Source of the DNA: Aeolococcus sp035552595
Lineage (GTDB): Bacteria > Chloroflexota > Dormibacteria > Aeolococcales > Aeolococcaceae
Direction of reading: 5' to 3'
Length of the DNA: 64,000 bases
NCBI GenBank assembly: GCA_035552595.1
Contig: DASZKZ010000035.1
Location: 16,205-80,204, forward strand
Each line of letters begins with the position of its first letter. The stretch's first letter is position 1. Below the pieces are notes generated by a model. The model did not search any database, was not told the origin of the DNA, and saw nothing but the letters and a program-made list of their open reading frames with translations. A program made the translations under genes and the position numbers. Below are positions 8,460-17,539 of this stretch, in pieces.

Positions 8460-9761
8460 GTGAGCATCCTGATCGTTCTCCTGATCGCCTCTCTGGTTCT
8501 GGCCGCCTTCGCGGCGGCGTCGGAAACAGCCCTGACATCGGTGAGCCGTCTGCGTATGCGGTCCCTCGCCGAGGAGGGCAATAGCCGCGCAGAGCTTGTC
8601 GTCAAGCTCCACAACCAACCCAATGCCTATCTGTCGACGATCCTGAGCATCAACACGGTGGCGGTGATCGTCGCCTCCACCGCGGCGACCCTGCTGATCG
8701 CGCAGACCTATCGCTCGTTTCCTGAGGCGGCTGGAACAGCCCTTCTCTCAGCTGTTGTTCTCATCTTCTGCGAGATCGCCCCCAAATCGCTGGCCCTGCG
8801 CTTCAACGAGCGCCTGGCCCTCAGCTTGGCGCGCCCGGTGTCCATGCTCACCACTGTTCTGCGGCCTCTGGTGGGCGGACTGACGCTGATCAGCAACTCG
8901 CTTCTCAGCATTGCCACTCGGGGCCGGTCCGTGGTTGGCCCGTTCGTCACCGAGGAGGAGCTCAAGTACATGGTGCAGCTCGGCCAGCAGCAAGGCGTTG
9001 TTGAATACGGCGAACAGGAGATGATCCACGGGATTCTGGAGATGACCGACAAGACGGTGCGTGAGGTCATGGTCCCGCGCATCGACGTCATCGCCATGGA
9101 GGCCCGGGGCAGCATCGCCGAGCTGATCGACCTCGTCGTCCAGCATGGTCATTCACGCATCCCCGTGTATGAGGAGAACATAGACAACATCATCGGCGTG
9201 GTCTATGCCAAGGACTTGCTCCGCGAGAGCGTCCGCAACGGCGACAGGCGCGCGATTCGGACGCTCATGCGTGAGCCGTATTTCACGCCGGAGGTGAAGC
9301 ACGTCGGCGAGCTGCTTCACGAGATGCAGGAGCGAAAGGTCCACATGGCTGTGGTGGTCGAGGAGCACGGGGGCACCGGCGGCATCGTCACGTTCGAGGA
9401 CCTGATCGAGGAGATCGTCGGGCCGATCCGCGACGAGTACGACGTCGGTGAGCAGGAGGAGGTTCAGTTCCTGAACGACAATGAGGTCCTTCTCAACGCT
9501 CGTTTCCCCGTGGACGACATCAAGGATCTTCTCCACCTCGATGTCGGCGAGACGGAGAGCGATTCGGTTGGCGGCCTGGTGTACGAACGGCTCGGCGAGA
9601 TTCCCGCCGTGGGTGCGACCCTGCAGCTCGGTGCCGCCACGCTGATCGTGGAACAAGTCCGTCGCCAGAGCATTCAGCTGGTCCGCATCTGCTCGCCTGA
9701 GCCGTTTATCCGCGACCGCGATGGCAGGTCATCCGACGAGGACGACGCTGACGCCGGCTGA
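8460..9761 (+). CDS. CNNM/CorC-HlyC family membrane protein with CBS domains
   Basis: This 433-residue membrane protein has the standard order of the family linked to magnesium or cobalt efflux. A DUF21 transmembrane region covers about residues 1-170, with first helix VSILIVLLIASLVLAAF and the conserved ASETALTSVSRLR. Two CBS domains follow at about 195-320 (VMVPRIDVIAME, HSRIPVYEENIDNIIGVVYAKDLL). The C-terminal CorC_HlyC domain contains GDDI-like FPVDDIKDLLHLDVGE. The start is GTG, 44 nt after prs. The acidic tail (SSDEDDADAG) is unremarkable. The exact ion is unknown. Confidence 0.92.
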   Translation: MSILIVLLIASLVLAAFAAASETALTSVSRLRMRSLAEEGNSRAELVVKLHNQPNAYLSTILSINTVAVIVASTAATLLIAQTYRSFPEAAGTALLSAVVLIFCEIAPKSLALRFNERLALSLARPVSMLTTVLRPLVGGLTLISNSLLSIATRGRSVVGPFVTEEELKYMVQLGQQQGVVEYGEQEMIHGILEMTDKTVREVMVPRIDVIAMEARGSIAELIDLVVQHGHSRIPVYEENIDNIIGVVYAKDLLRESVRNGDRRAIRTLMREPYFTPEVKHVGELLHEMQERKVHMAVVVEEHGGTGGIVTFEDLIEEIVGPIRDEYDVGEQEEVQFLNDNEVLLNARFPVDDIKDLLHLDVGETESDSVGGLVYERLGEIPAVGATLQLGAATLIVEQVRRQSIQLVRICSPEPFIRDRDGRSSDEDDADAG

Positions 9762-9788
9762 CGGCGCGCCGTCCGACCTCACTGAGTC

Positions 9789-10550
9789 ATGCCCACGTAC
9801 CTGACCGAAGGAGTGATCCTCCGGCGCATCGACTACGGGGAGGCTGATCGCATCCTCACCGTCCTCACGCGCGAGCGTGGCAAGATCGGTGTCATCGCGC
9901 GCGGCGTCCGCAAGCCGGGCAGCCGGCTGGCGGCGCAGACCGACCTCTTTGCTCGGAGCCGCATGCAGCTCGCCCACGGCCGCGGCGACCTCGACGTGCT
10001 CACCCAGGCGGAGACCATGGGCTCGGTGGTTCCCCTGGCCGACGCGCGTCGTGCCGCCTGTGCGTCGGTCTGCGCCGAGCTGGCCGACCGCGTCCTCGAG
10101 AGCAGTCACCCCGACGCCGAGACCTTTGAGCTCGTCGTGAACGCTCTCCGCGACTGCACCGACATCACGCGCGATCCGCGCGCGGCGCTGGTGTGGCTCA
10201 CGCGCCGAATGATCGACCGGCTTGGGTACGCACCCCGGCTCCGCGACTGCGCGGCGTGCGCCACCCAGCTACCCGAGAGCGGGGCACGGTTCAGCGCGAT
10301 TGCCGGCGGGCTGCTCTGCGACCGATGCGCCCCGACCGACCCCGGCGCAGCGGAATGCTCGGTGCGGGTGATCAAGGTCTTGCGCGTCGCCGCCGCCGGA
10401 GACGCGGATCTCTATCGGCGCCTGCGGCTCGATGAGCCGACGCTGGCAACCCTGGAGGCCGTCGCCGAACGCGAGCTGGCGCAGCACCTCGACCGCCAAT
10501 TGCGCTCGCTGGCTGTCCTTCGCGCCATCGAGAGGCGCCAACCCGCCTGA
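9789..10550 (+). CDS. recO: DNA repair protein RecO
   Basis: RecO, with RecF and RecR, loads RecA onto gapped DNA. The 253 residues include the N-terminal OB fold (TEGVILRRIDYGEADRILTV, then GKIGVIARGVRKPGSRL), a helical middle, and a zinc knuckle formed by CAAC (about residues 157-160) and CDRC (about 177-180). The length is normal. It sits just upstream of glyS, as in many bacteria. Confidence 0.95.
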   Translation: MPTYLTEGVILRRIDYGEADRILTVLTRERGKIGVIARGVRKPGSRLAAQTDLFARSRMQLAHGRGDLDVLTQAETMGSVVPLADARRAACASVCAELADRVLESSHPDAETFELVVNALRDCTDITRDPRAALVWLTRRMIDRLGYAPRLRDCAACATQLPESGARFSAIAGGLLCDRCAPTDPGAAECSVRVIKVLRVAAAGDADLYRRLRLDEPTLATLEAVAERELAQHLDRQLRSLAVLRAIERRQPA

Positions 10551-10565
10551 TCAGGCGCGTCCCGG

Positions 10566-10571
10566 TACACT
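10566..10571 (+). promoter_or_regulatory. Putative -10 box TACACT, leaderless promoter of glyS
   Basis: TACACT is followed by 8 nt and then the glyS ATG at 10580, the same geometry as at glmU. Confidence 0.45.
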
Positions 10572-10579
10572 CGCGGCCG

Positions 10580-12004
10580 ATGTCGCAACCTGACCCCGTC
10601 TCACCCAACATCCTCGACAGGCTCGTGTCCCTGGGCAAGCAGCGCGGATTCTTCTTCGGCTCGAGCGAGATCTACGGCGGCATCAACGCCCTTTACGACT
10701 ACGGTCCACTGGGTGCCAGGCTGCGACGCAACGTCCGCAATCTCTGGTGGGCCGCGATGATCGAGTCCCGCGACGACATCGAACCCATCGAGACCTCGAT
10801 CATCATGAACCCACAGGTCTGGGTGGCCAGCGGCCACGTCGCCACCTTCACCGACCCGCTCGTCGACTGCACCGGCCCCTGTCGCAAGCGGTGGCGCGAG
10901 GATCATCTCGCCGACGAGCGACGTGCTCGCGGCAAGGCGGACGACGCGCCCGGCTGTCCAGAATGCGGTGGTGCCCTGACCCCGGCCCGACAGTTCAATC
11001 TCATGTTTCGCACCCATCTCGGTCCGGTGGCTGATGACGCCGCGCAGGTGTACCTGCGTCCCGAGACGGCCCAGGGCATGTTCGTCGATTTCACAACCGT
11101 GGTCCAGGCGATGCGACGCCGTCTCCCGTTCGGTATTGCCCAGCAGGGCAAGTCCTTTCGGAACGAGATCTCGCCGAGCAACTCGATCTTTCGGACCCGC
11201 GAGTTCGAACAGATGGAGATGGAGTTCTTCTGCAAGCCGGGTACCGACCTCGACTGGTACACGTACTGGTGTGAGGAGCGGATGCGCTGGTGGGTTGAGG
11301 ACTGCGGTGTTCGCACCTCGAGGTTGCGGCTCCGCGCGCATGGCCACGACGAGCTGTCGCATTACAGCACTGCCACCAGTGACATCGAATACCTTTTCCC
11401 GTGGGGCTGGGGCGAGCTCGAGGGCGTGGCCGATCGGACGGACTTCGACCTGCGCCGCCACAGCGAGCACAGCGGCAAGGACCTCAGCTACTTCGACGCT
11501 GAGACCAATGAACGCTACCTCCCGTACGTGATCGAGCCCGCCGCTGGGCTGGACCGCGCCTGCCTGACGATGCTCCTCGACGCCTGGGACGAGGAGGAGG
11601 TCCGCGGCGAGACGCGTGTGGTGCTCCGCCTCCACCCCGACGTGGCGCCGTGGCAGCTGGCGGTGCTGCCGCTGAGCAAGAAGCCACTGCTCACCGAGCC
11701 CGCCCGCGTGCTCGCCAAACGGCTTCGCGCCCGCTTCCGCACCGAATACGACGAGACGCAGTCCATCGGGAGGCGCTACCGGCGCCAGGATGAGATCGGC
11801 ACACCGTTGGCGATCACCGTGGACTTCCAGTCGCTCGACGACAACGCCGTGACCATCCGCGAGCGCGACAGCATGACCCAGGTCCGAGTCCCGATGGACG
11901 ACCTCGAGTCGGCGTGCGAGGAACAGCTCGCGGCGTGCCGGGCGGCAGCGCTGCGTCGCGCCCAGGGGGATGCCTCGGAGCGCACACCGGACGGCAAAGG
12001 CTGA
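10580..12004 (+). CDS. glyS: Glycyl-tRNA synthetase (single-chain type)
   Basis: This enzyme charges tRNA-Gly. At 474 residues it is the homodimeric, eukaryote/archaeal-type GlyRS rather than the two-subunit GlyQ/GlyS form. The N-terminus has the motif 1 region RGFFFGSSEIYGGINALYDYG. A cysteine-containing insertion follows (CTGPCRKRW, CPECGG). Motif 2 includes GKSFRNEISPSNSIFRTREFEQME. The C-terminal anticodon-binding domain (PWQLAVLPLSKKP) follows. The ATG start is supported by the -10 box 8 nt upstream. It converges with the next gene at 3-nt distance. Confidence 0.96.
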   Translation: MSQPDPVSPNILDRLVSLGKQRGFFFGSSEIYGGINALYDYGPLGARLRRNVRNLWWAAMIESRDDIEPIETSIIMNPQVWVASGHVATFTDPLVDCTGPCRKRWREDHLADERRARGKADDAPGCPECGGALTPARQFNLMFRTHLGPVADDAAQVYLRPETAQGMFVDFTTVVQAMRRRLPFGIAQQGKSFRNEISPSNSIFRTREFEQMEMEFFCKPGTDLDWYTYWCEERMRWWVEDCGVRTSRLRLRAHGHDELSHYSTATSDIEYLFPWGWGELEGVADRTDFDLRRHSEHSGKDLSYFDAETNERYLPYVIEPAAGLDRACLTMLLDAWDEEEVRGETRVVLRLHPDVAPWQLAVLPLSKKPLLTEPARVLAKRLRARFRTEYDETQSIGRRYRRQDEIGTPLAITVDFQSLDDNAVTIRERDSMTQVRVPMDDLESACEEQLAACRAAALRRAQGDASERTPDGKG

Positions 12005-12007
12005 GCG

Positions 12008-13096
12008 CTACTGGGGCCCTGTCGCGGCCCTGCGGCGCCTCCGCCGCCTGGCGCGGGGCCTCTCGAGCAGCTCCCCGCGGCGGATCAGGGTCAGCACCGC
12101 GGCGCCGACTCCGGCCATGAGGATGTCGTTGAACCCTCGGAACAGAAGACCGGCTGCGGCACCCGCGGCAACCGGAACGCCGTTGGTGATCATGAGGACG
12201 GTGAGGAGGCCCTCGAACGGCCCCACTCCGCCGGGGATGAGGCTGATGCCGGAGATCACGAAGCTCAGTGCCAGCACGAAGGTCGCGGCGATGAAGCCCA
12301 CCTGATTCTGCCCGACCGCATGCAGGGAGAGGTAGAACAGAAGGTACGAGAGGAACACGGCGATGGCGTTGAAGACGAGCACCGGGATGACCACGTGCGG
12401 GTGCAGGAGCTCGATGAATGCGGGACGGATGGCCCGCATCTGGGAATCGAAGCGGCGCAGCAATCTGATCTTCTCCACCAGCCGGATCGCCCGCTTGTAG
12501 GCCCGTTCCCAGATGAGCACGCTCAGGACCAGCAGGTGCACCAGCACCATGACGATGACCAGCAGCGCGATGTCCGGGTGGGATGCGACCCTAGGCAGGA
12601 CCCCGAGTCCCATCAGGGTCATGAAGAGCAGCTCTCCAAACGCGATGGTGGCGGTCAGCTCGCCGCCGCTGCGCCGCGTCCGGGTCACCTCTTTGATCAG
12701 TGCGATGCGGGCGAGATCGCCGGTGGGCATGAAGACCATGGTCTGCCCAGCGAACTCCACCGCGATCGACTGACGGATGTTCACATCGACGCCGACGGCG
12801 CGCAGGGTCACCCACCAGCCCAGCGAGCGCGCCAGATAGGTGCCGATGGTCACTGGGAGCATGAGAAGCAGGAGACCGAGATCTGTCCTGCCAAAGACGC
12901 CGGCGAGCGTCGCCGGATCGACCGCGACCACCAGCCCGATCAGGCACAGAACGGCCACGACCTCCAGCGCGTGGTGGCGCAGAGTCCGGGCCACGGGGGC
13001 CACGGTGCCGTGTCGCTGTGACGCGCGCCAGGCGGCCTTCCCCCAGCGCGCCACGCCCTCAACAGCGCGGTTGATCACGCGGCTGCCAGAGCTCAA
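12008..13096 (-). CDS. YbhN/LPG-synthase-type polytopic membrane protein
   Basis: This 362-residue protein resembles the flippase-like transmembrane region of the lysylphosphatidylglycerol synthase family (UPF0104). About eight hydrophobic segments are visible, with the family motifs GQTMVFMPTGDLARIALIKEV (mid-protein) and ISLIPGGVGPFEGLL (about residues 290-304). A basic tail (RARRRRRRRA) closes the protein. There is no C-terminal transferase domain, so lipid aminoacylation is not expected. The start is uncertain: a TTG at 13096 is used here, and GTG codons inside also fit. The substrate is unknown. Confidence 0.82.
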   Translation of the reverse strand: MSSGSRVINRAVEGVARWGKAAWRASQRHGTVAPVARTLRHHALEVVAVLCLIGLVVAVDPATLAGVFGRTDLGLLLLMLPVTIGTYLARSLGWWVTLRAVGVDVNIRQSIAVEFAGQTMVFMPTGDLARIALIKEVTRTRRSGGELTATIAFGELLFMTLMGLGVLPRVASHPDIALLVIVMVLVHLLVLSVLIWERAYKRAIRLVEKIRLLRRFDSQMRAIRPAFIELLHPHVVIPVLVFNAIAVFLSYLLFYLSLHAVGQNQVGFIAATFVLALSFVISGISLIPGGVGPFEGLLTVLMITNGVPVAAGAAAGLLFRGFNDILMAGVGAAVLTLIRRGELLERPRARRRRRRRAATGPQ

Positions 13097-13156
13097 AGGT
13101 GATAGTCATGCTGTCACAATAAGCGAAGTGTCCGGGCGCCCAGGCCGTCGCGACGG

Positions 13157-13975
13157 TCAGTCGTCCTCCGCGCGCTGGCTCGCCGACCCGCTGTGCCGCA
13201 GGCGCAGCGGTGGCCCTCCCGGGGCAGCCTGGATCGTCCAGAAGTCGGCGGCGAGGCCGGCGTCAAGCATGTACGCGTACGGCATGAAGCCATACCCCGC
13301 CGACCCCCAGCCCGCGCCCCAGGAGTTGCGGATGATGAACACCCCGCGGCCGTCGTCGTAGCCGACGCCCACCACGGCGTGGCCGCCGATGGGGGTCTCC
13401 GAAGGCTGGGGCATGGGGATGTCGCCGGTGGTTGCGACGCCCGCACCTTCAAACGAGCTGAAAACGGTGAAGCCGAACACAAAGGTGAAACCCGATGCGA
13501 TGCACGTCTTCAACGGCACCAGCGATTGGTTGAGCCGCTGGTACGCGCCCACCCGGTCGCGAACAGCATCCTGGTACGCCCGCGCCGGCGGTTTGTCGGT
13601 GAACTTGCTGATGTCGTACGGCCAGTCACTCTCGGGGCAGACGCCTTGCGCCGCGATGACCTTGATGCCGTCGCGAATCTGCGCACCGCTGTCGCTGTCG
13701 ACGGTGCCCTCGAGGGCGCGCTCGTTGTAGTAGATGAACAGTCGCGACGGCGTCCAGGTGGGTGCGATCCCGGAGCGGATCTCATCGAACTGCACAGCCC
13801 CGGCGATGGCATTGGCGGTGCAGGAGCCGAGCTCGCCCTGGTCGTACACCGGCGGGCACTGTGGACGGAGGTCGACGGAGGTGGGCAGCTGCGCGGAGGC
13901 CAGCGCCGGAGCCTGCCAGTAGCGGTCGCGGTGGTCGGGAAGGTCGCGGATCCAGCCAAAACGGGCAATCCTCAC
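13157..13975 (-). CDS. Papain-family (C1A) cysteine peptidase, no visible signal or propeptide
   Basis: This 272-residue cysteine protease carries all expected landmarks. The oxyanion Gln and nucleophile are in YDQGELGSCTANAIAGA (Gln about 46, Cys about 52). The catalytic His is in GGHAVVGVGYDDG and the Asn in IIRNSWGAGWG. It opens directly with RIARFGWIRDLPDHRD and has no hydrophobic signal peptide and no inhibitory pro-region. Either it acts inside the cell or it leaves by a route not visible here. The start is GTG; CAGAAT lies 8 nt before it on the minus strand. The target is unknown. Confidence 0.88.
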   Translation of the reverse strand: MRIARFGWIRDLPDHRDRYWQAPALASAQLPTSVDLRPQCPPVYDQGELGSCTANAIAGAVQFDEIRSGIAPTWTPSRLFIYYNERALEGTVDSDSGAQIRDGIKVIAAQGVCPESDWPYDISKFTDKPPARAYQDAVRDRVGAYQRLNQSLVPLKTCIASGFTFVFGFTVFSSFEGAGVATTGDIPMPQPSETPIGGHAVVGVGYDDGRGVFIIRNSWGAGWGSAGYGFMPYAYMLDAGLAADFWTIQAAPGGPPLRLRHSGSASQRAEDD

Positions 13976-14063
13976 GAGCTGGGATTCTGCACCGTCAGCC
14001 GCCGTCTTGGGGCGCGCGCCCAGGTGCTACTCTCGCGGACACCCGCACCTATTCCAGGTAGTC

Positions 14064-16865
14064 ATGAGGTCCTCCATGCCCAAGGGCACCCGCACGGGCC
14101 ACGCCACCCACACCGGCGCGACCTCCGCCAAGCGCTCCGCCACATCCCCGGCCAGCTCGCGCGCGATCGCACCCCGCCGCGGCTCGTCCAACGGTACGTC
14201 GCCCCGGCGCCGCGCTCCCAAGTGGGTGTATGTCTTCGAGGACGGCGACGCCACCATGCGTGATCTGCTCGGCGGCAAGGGAGCCGGTGTTGCTGAGATG
14301 ACGCGCGCCGGTCTGCCCGTGCCACCGGGGTTCACCATCACCACCGAGGCGTGCAACGCCTTCTACGACAACGGGCGGAAGTTTCCCGAGGGCATGTGGG
14401 ACCAGGTGCTGCGCGCACTCAAGGAAACAGAGCGAAAGACGGGGAAGAGGTTCGGCGACGCGCGCAATCCCCTCCTCGTCAGCGTCCGCAGCGGGGCCAA
14501 GTTCTCCATGCCGGGGATGATGGATACCGTGCTCAACCTGGGGCTCAACGCGGAGACCCTGCAGGGCCTGGCCCGGCTCACCGATGACGAGCGCTTCGCC
14601 AAGGACGCCTACCGCCGGTTCATGCAGCTGTTCGGCAAGATCGTGCTGGGCATCGACGGCGACCTCTTCGAGCATGAGCTCCAAGCTGTCAAGACCAAAA
14701 CCAGGGCGCGCAGCGACGCCGACCTCAAGCCGAAGGCTCTCGATGAGGTCATCGAACGCTACCGCGTCCTGATACGCAAGCAAGCCGGCACGGAGTTTCC
14801 CGAAGCACCCATGGATCAGCTGCGCGCCGCCATCGGAGCGGTGTTCTCTTCGTGGAACAACAAGCGCGCCACCGACTATCGCAACTTCAACAGGATCCCT
14901 CATTCCCTGGGGACCGCCGTCAATGTGCAGTCGATGGTGTTCGGCAACATGGGCGACGATTCCGGGACCGGCGTGGCCTTCACCCGCGACCCGTCCACCG
15001 GCGAGCGCGTCCTCTACGGCGAGTACCTGACCAACGCGCAGGGTGAGGATGTGGTGGCGGGCACGCGAACCCCCCAACCGATCACCGCCATGGCCAGGGA
15101 TCTGCCCAAGGCATACGCGCAGTTCGTTCGCATTGCCAAGCGGCTCGAGAAGCATTACCGCGACGTCCAGGACATGGAGTTCACGATCGAGCGCGGCCAG
15201 CTCTACATGCTGCAGACGCGCAACGCCAAGCGCACCGCGGAAGCTGCGGTGAACATCGCTGTCGCCATGGTGTCGGAGCGCCTGATCAGCAGGAAGGAGG
15301 CGGTCCTGCGCGTCGAGCCGACCCAGGTCGACCAGCTTCTCCATACCCGCCTCGATCCCAAGGCTGATGTGGAGGTTCTGGCCACCGGACTGGCCGCGTC
15401 GCCGGGAGCGGCGTACGGCAAGGCGGTGTTCGATGCCGACCGCGCTGAGGCGCTTGCCGCCAAGGGCGAGAAGGTGATCCTGGTGCGCATCGAGACCAAC
15501 CCTGACGACGTGCACGGGATGATCGCCGCCCAGGGCGTGCTGACCGCTCGCGGGGGTCGCACCTCCCATGCCGCGGTGGTGGCGCGGGGGATGGGCAAGC
15601 CGTGCGTGGCCGGCGCCGAGTCGGTGCGGGTCGATCTCACCAAGAGGCAGTTCACGGCCGGCGGCACCACCGTCAGGGAGGGGGACTATTTCACCATCGA
15701 CGGCAGCACCGGGCGGGTGATCGCTGGACAGGTGGCCACCATCGACCCGGAGATCTCGGGTCAGTTGAAGCAGCTGCTGCTCTGGGCGGACAGCTTTCGG
15801 CGCATGGAGGTGTGGGCCAACGGCGACTACCCCCATGACGCCGTTCTCGCCCGCGAGTTCGGCGCGCAGGGCATCGGGCTGTGCCGGACAGAGCACATGT
15901 TCATGGAGCAGTCGCGCCTCCCCATCGTCCAGAAGATGATCCTGGCCGAGACCGAGAAGGAGCGCCGTGCTGAGCTCGCCAGGCTGCTTCCCTTCCAGCG
16001 CGACGACTTCTACGGGATCCTCAAGGCCATGAGGGGATTGCCGGTTGTGATCCGGCTCATCGACCCGCCGCTGCATGAGTTCCTGCCCTCGCTCGAGGAC
16101 CTCCTGGTCGAGGTGACCACGGCTCAGGCCAAGGGTGAGCCGGAGAAGAAGTGGGCCCACAGCGCCAGGCTGCTCGACGCCGTACGCCGTCTTCATGAGC
16201 AGAACCCCATGCTGGGATTGCGCGGGTGCCGGCTCGGCCTGCTCTTCCCGGAGATCATCGAGATGCAGGTGCGCGCCATCATGGAGGCGGCGGTGAAGCT
16301 GCGCCGCGAGCGCGTCGACGTCCACCCCGAGATCATGATCCCGTTGGTGGGAACTCTCGAGGAGCTGCGCCGCACCCGCGGGTACCTGGAGGACACCGTG
16401 CGCACGGTGTTGCGCACCTCCAAGGCCAAGGTCGATTACAAGTTCGGCACCATGATCGAGCTGCCTCGCGCGGCCCTCACCGCCGGTGAGATCGCCGAGG
16501 ACGCCGAATTCTTCTCTTTCGGCACCAACGACCTGACACAGACCACGTTCGGGTACTCGCGAGACGACGCGGAGGGCAAGTTCCTCCTCAAATACGTGGA
16601 GGAGAAGATTCTTCCCGCCAACCCCTTCGAGACCATCGATCGCAACGGGGTGGGGCGCTTGATGGACATCGCAGTCCGGGAGGGACGCGCCACGCGACCG
16701 GGCATGGTCATCGGCATCTGCGGTGAGCATGGGGGCGACCCGGAGTCGATCGCCCTCTGCGAGGAGCTGGGCTTGGACTACGTGTCCTGCTCTCCGTACC
16801 GGGTGCCCGTGGCGCGTTTGGCCGCAGCCCATGCCCGCCTCGCGACGGTGGAGCGCGACCGCTGA
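14064..16865 (+). CDS. ppdK: Pyruvate, phosphate dikinase with N-terminal extension
   Basis: PPDK interconverts pyruvate, ATP and Pi with PEP, AMP and PPi. The ATP-grasp part contains VSVRSGAKFSMPGMMDTVLN, the phosphohistidine domain GGRTSHAAVVARGMGKPCV, and the PEP domain QGIGLCRTEHMF and the catalytic-Cys motif GICGEHGGDP. From KWVYVFEDG onwards the protein has about 881 residues, the normal PPDK length. Before it lie about 52 residues rich in Ser, Thr, Ala, Arg and Lys. The ATG at 14064 was chosen because TATTCC sits 8 nt upstream. GTG codons near 14226 would give an ordinary-length enzyme. Confidence 0.95.
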   Translation: MRSSMPKGTRTGHATHTGATSAKRSATSPASSRAIAPRRGSSNGTSPRRRAPKWVYVFEDGDATMRDLLGGKGAGVAEMTRAGLPVPPGFTITTEACNAFYDNGRKFPEGMWDQVLRALKETERKTGKRFGDARNPLLVSVRSGAKFSMPGMMDTVLNLGLNAETLQGLARLTDDERFAKDAYRRFMQLFGKIVLGIDGDLFEHELQAVKTKTRARSDADLKPKALDEVIERYRVLIRKQAGTEFPEAPMDQLRAAIGAVFSSWNNKRATDYRNFNRIPHSLGTAVNVQSMVFGNMGDDSGTGVAFTRDPSTGERVLYGEYLTNAQGEDVVAGTRTPQPITAMARDLPKAYAQFVRIAKRLEKHYRDVQDMEFTIERGQLYMLQTRNAKRTAEAAVNIAVAMVSERLISRKEAVLRVEPTQVDQLLHTRLDPKADVEVLATGLAASPGAAYGKAVFDADRAEALAAKGEKVILVRIETNPDDVHGMIAAQGVLTARGGRTSHAAVVARGMGKPCVAGAESVRVDLTKRQFTAGGTTVREGDYFTIDGSTGRVIAGQVATIDPEISGQLKQLLLWADSFRRMEVWANGDYPHDAVLAREFGAQGIGLCRTEHMFMEQSRLPIVQKMILAETEKERRAELARLLPFQRDDFYGILKAMRGLPVVIRLIDPPLHEFLPSLEDLLVEVTTAQAKGEPEKKWAHSARLLDAVRRLHEQNPMLGLRGCRLGLLFPEIIEMQVRAIMEAAVKLRRERVDVHPEIMIPLVGTLEELRRTRGYLEDTVRTVLRTSKAKVDYKFGTMIELPRAALTAGEIAEDAEFFSFGTNDLTQTTFGYSRDDAEGKFLLKYVEEKILPANPFETIDRNGVGRLMDIAVREGRATRPGMVIGICGEHGGDPESIALCEELGLDYVSCSPYRVPVARLAAAHARLATVERDR

Positions 16866-16885
16866 GCGACCTCGGGGGACCTGGC

Positions 16886-17401
16886 CTGCTCATCCCCGCG
16901 GAGGTCGAGACGGAGCGCCTTCTGCTTCGACCCTGGCGTGAGTCCGACCTCGACGCCTACGCGGCCATGGTCGCCGACCCCGAGGTGATGCGGTTCCTCG
17001 CCGAAGGGGCGCCCGTGGACCGGCTCGGCGCCTGGCGGCATCTGGCGACGTACATCGGTCACTGGACGCTGCGCGGGTTCAGCCACTGGGCCATCGAACT
17101 GCGCGCCACGGGAGAGTTCATCGGCCGCGCGGGACCCTGGCGCCCCGATGGCTGGCCGGCGCTGGAGATCGGCTGGGCGATCGCACCCGGCCACCAAGGG
17201 CGTGGCTACGCGACCGAAGCGGGTCGTGCGGCGCAGCGCATCGCCTGGGAATGCCTCCGTCCCGACCGGCTGATCTCCCTGGTCAAGCCGGGGAACGGAC
17301 CCTCGGCGGCGGTGGCGCGAAAGCTCGGTGGCGTGCTCGAGGAGACGATCGATTTCCTCGGTGGCGTGACCGACGTGTACACCTATCCGAGACCCGGCTG
17401 A
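16886..17401 (+). CDS. GNAT-family N-acetyltransferase, start codon unclear
   Basis: This is a RimJ/RimL-type acetyltransferase of about 171 residues. The family N-terminus (VETERLLLRPWRESDLDAYA) is encoded in frame upstream of the first ATG (16967), so the ATG cannot be the true start. The acetyl-CoA loop is GHQGRGYATEAGRAAQRIAW. No ATG, GTG or TTG occurs in frame between that N-terminus and the ppdK stop. CTG codons at 16862 (overlapping the ppdK TGA) and 16886 are the only near-cognate candidates. The start given is a guess. The acetylated substrate is unknown. Confidence 0.75.
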   Translation: MLIPAEVETERLLLRPWRESDLDAYAAMVADPEVMRFLAEGAPVDRLGAWRHLATYIGHWTLRGFSHWAIELRATGEFIGRAGPWRPDGWPALEIGWAIAPGHQGRGYATEAGRAAQRIAWECLRPDRLISLVKPGNGPSAAVARKLGGVLEETIDFLGGVTDVYTYPRPG

Positions 17402-17503
17402 CCTCTCCAACAGCATCTATCAGGCGGGGCCGGGGTTCAACTTCACGACAACTGTGGCAATAACGATCGAGCCTGGCCGCCGAGTGGTGTGCCCGCCATC
17501 GGA

Positions 17504-17509
17504 TACCAT
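17504..17509 (+). promoter_or_regulatory. Putative -10 box TACCAT upstream of the basic protein gene
   Basis: TACCAT lies 30 nt before the ATG at 17540. It would give a short leader that includes the Shine-Dalgarno AGGGGAG (17525-17531). Confidence 0.35.
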
Positions 17510-17539
17510 GCAACCTCAGCAATCAGGGGAGTTAGAGGC

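Noticed and set aside
14049..16832. 927-codon open frame antisense to ppdK
   Set aside because: It is a shadow of ppdK, with no recognisable domain and the same His/Gln/Gly-rich composition as other shadows.
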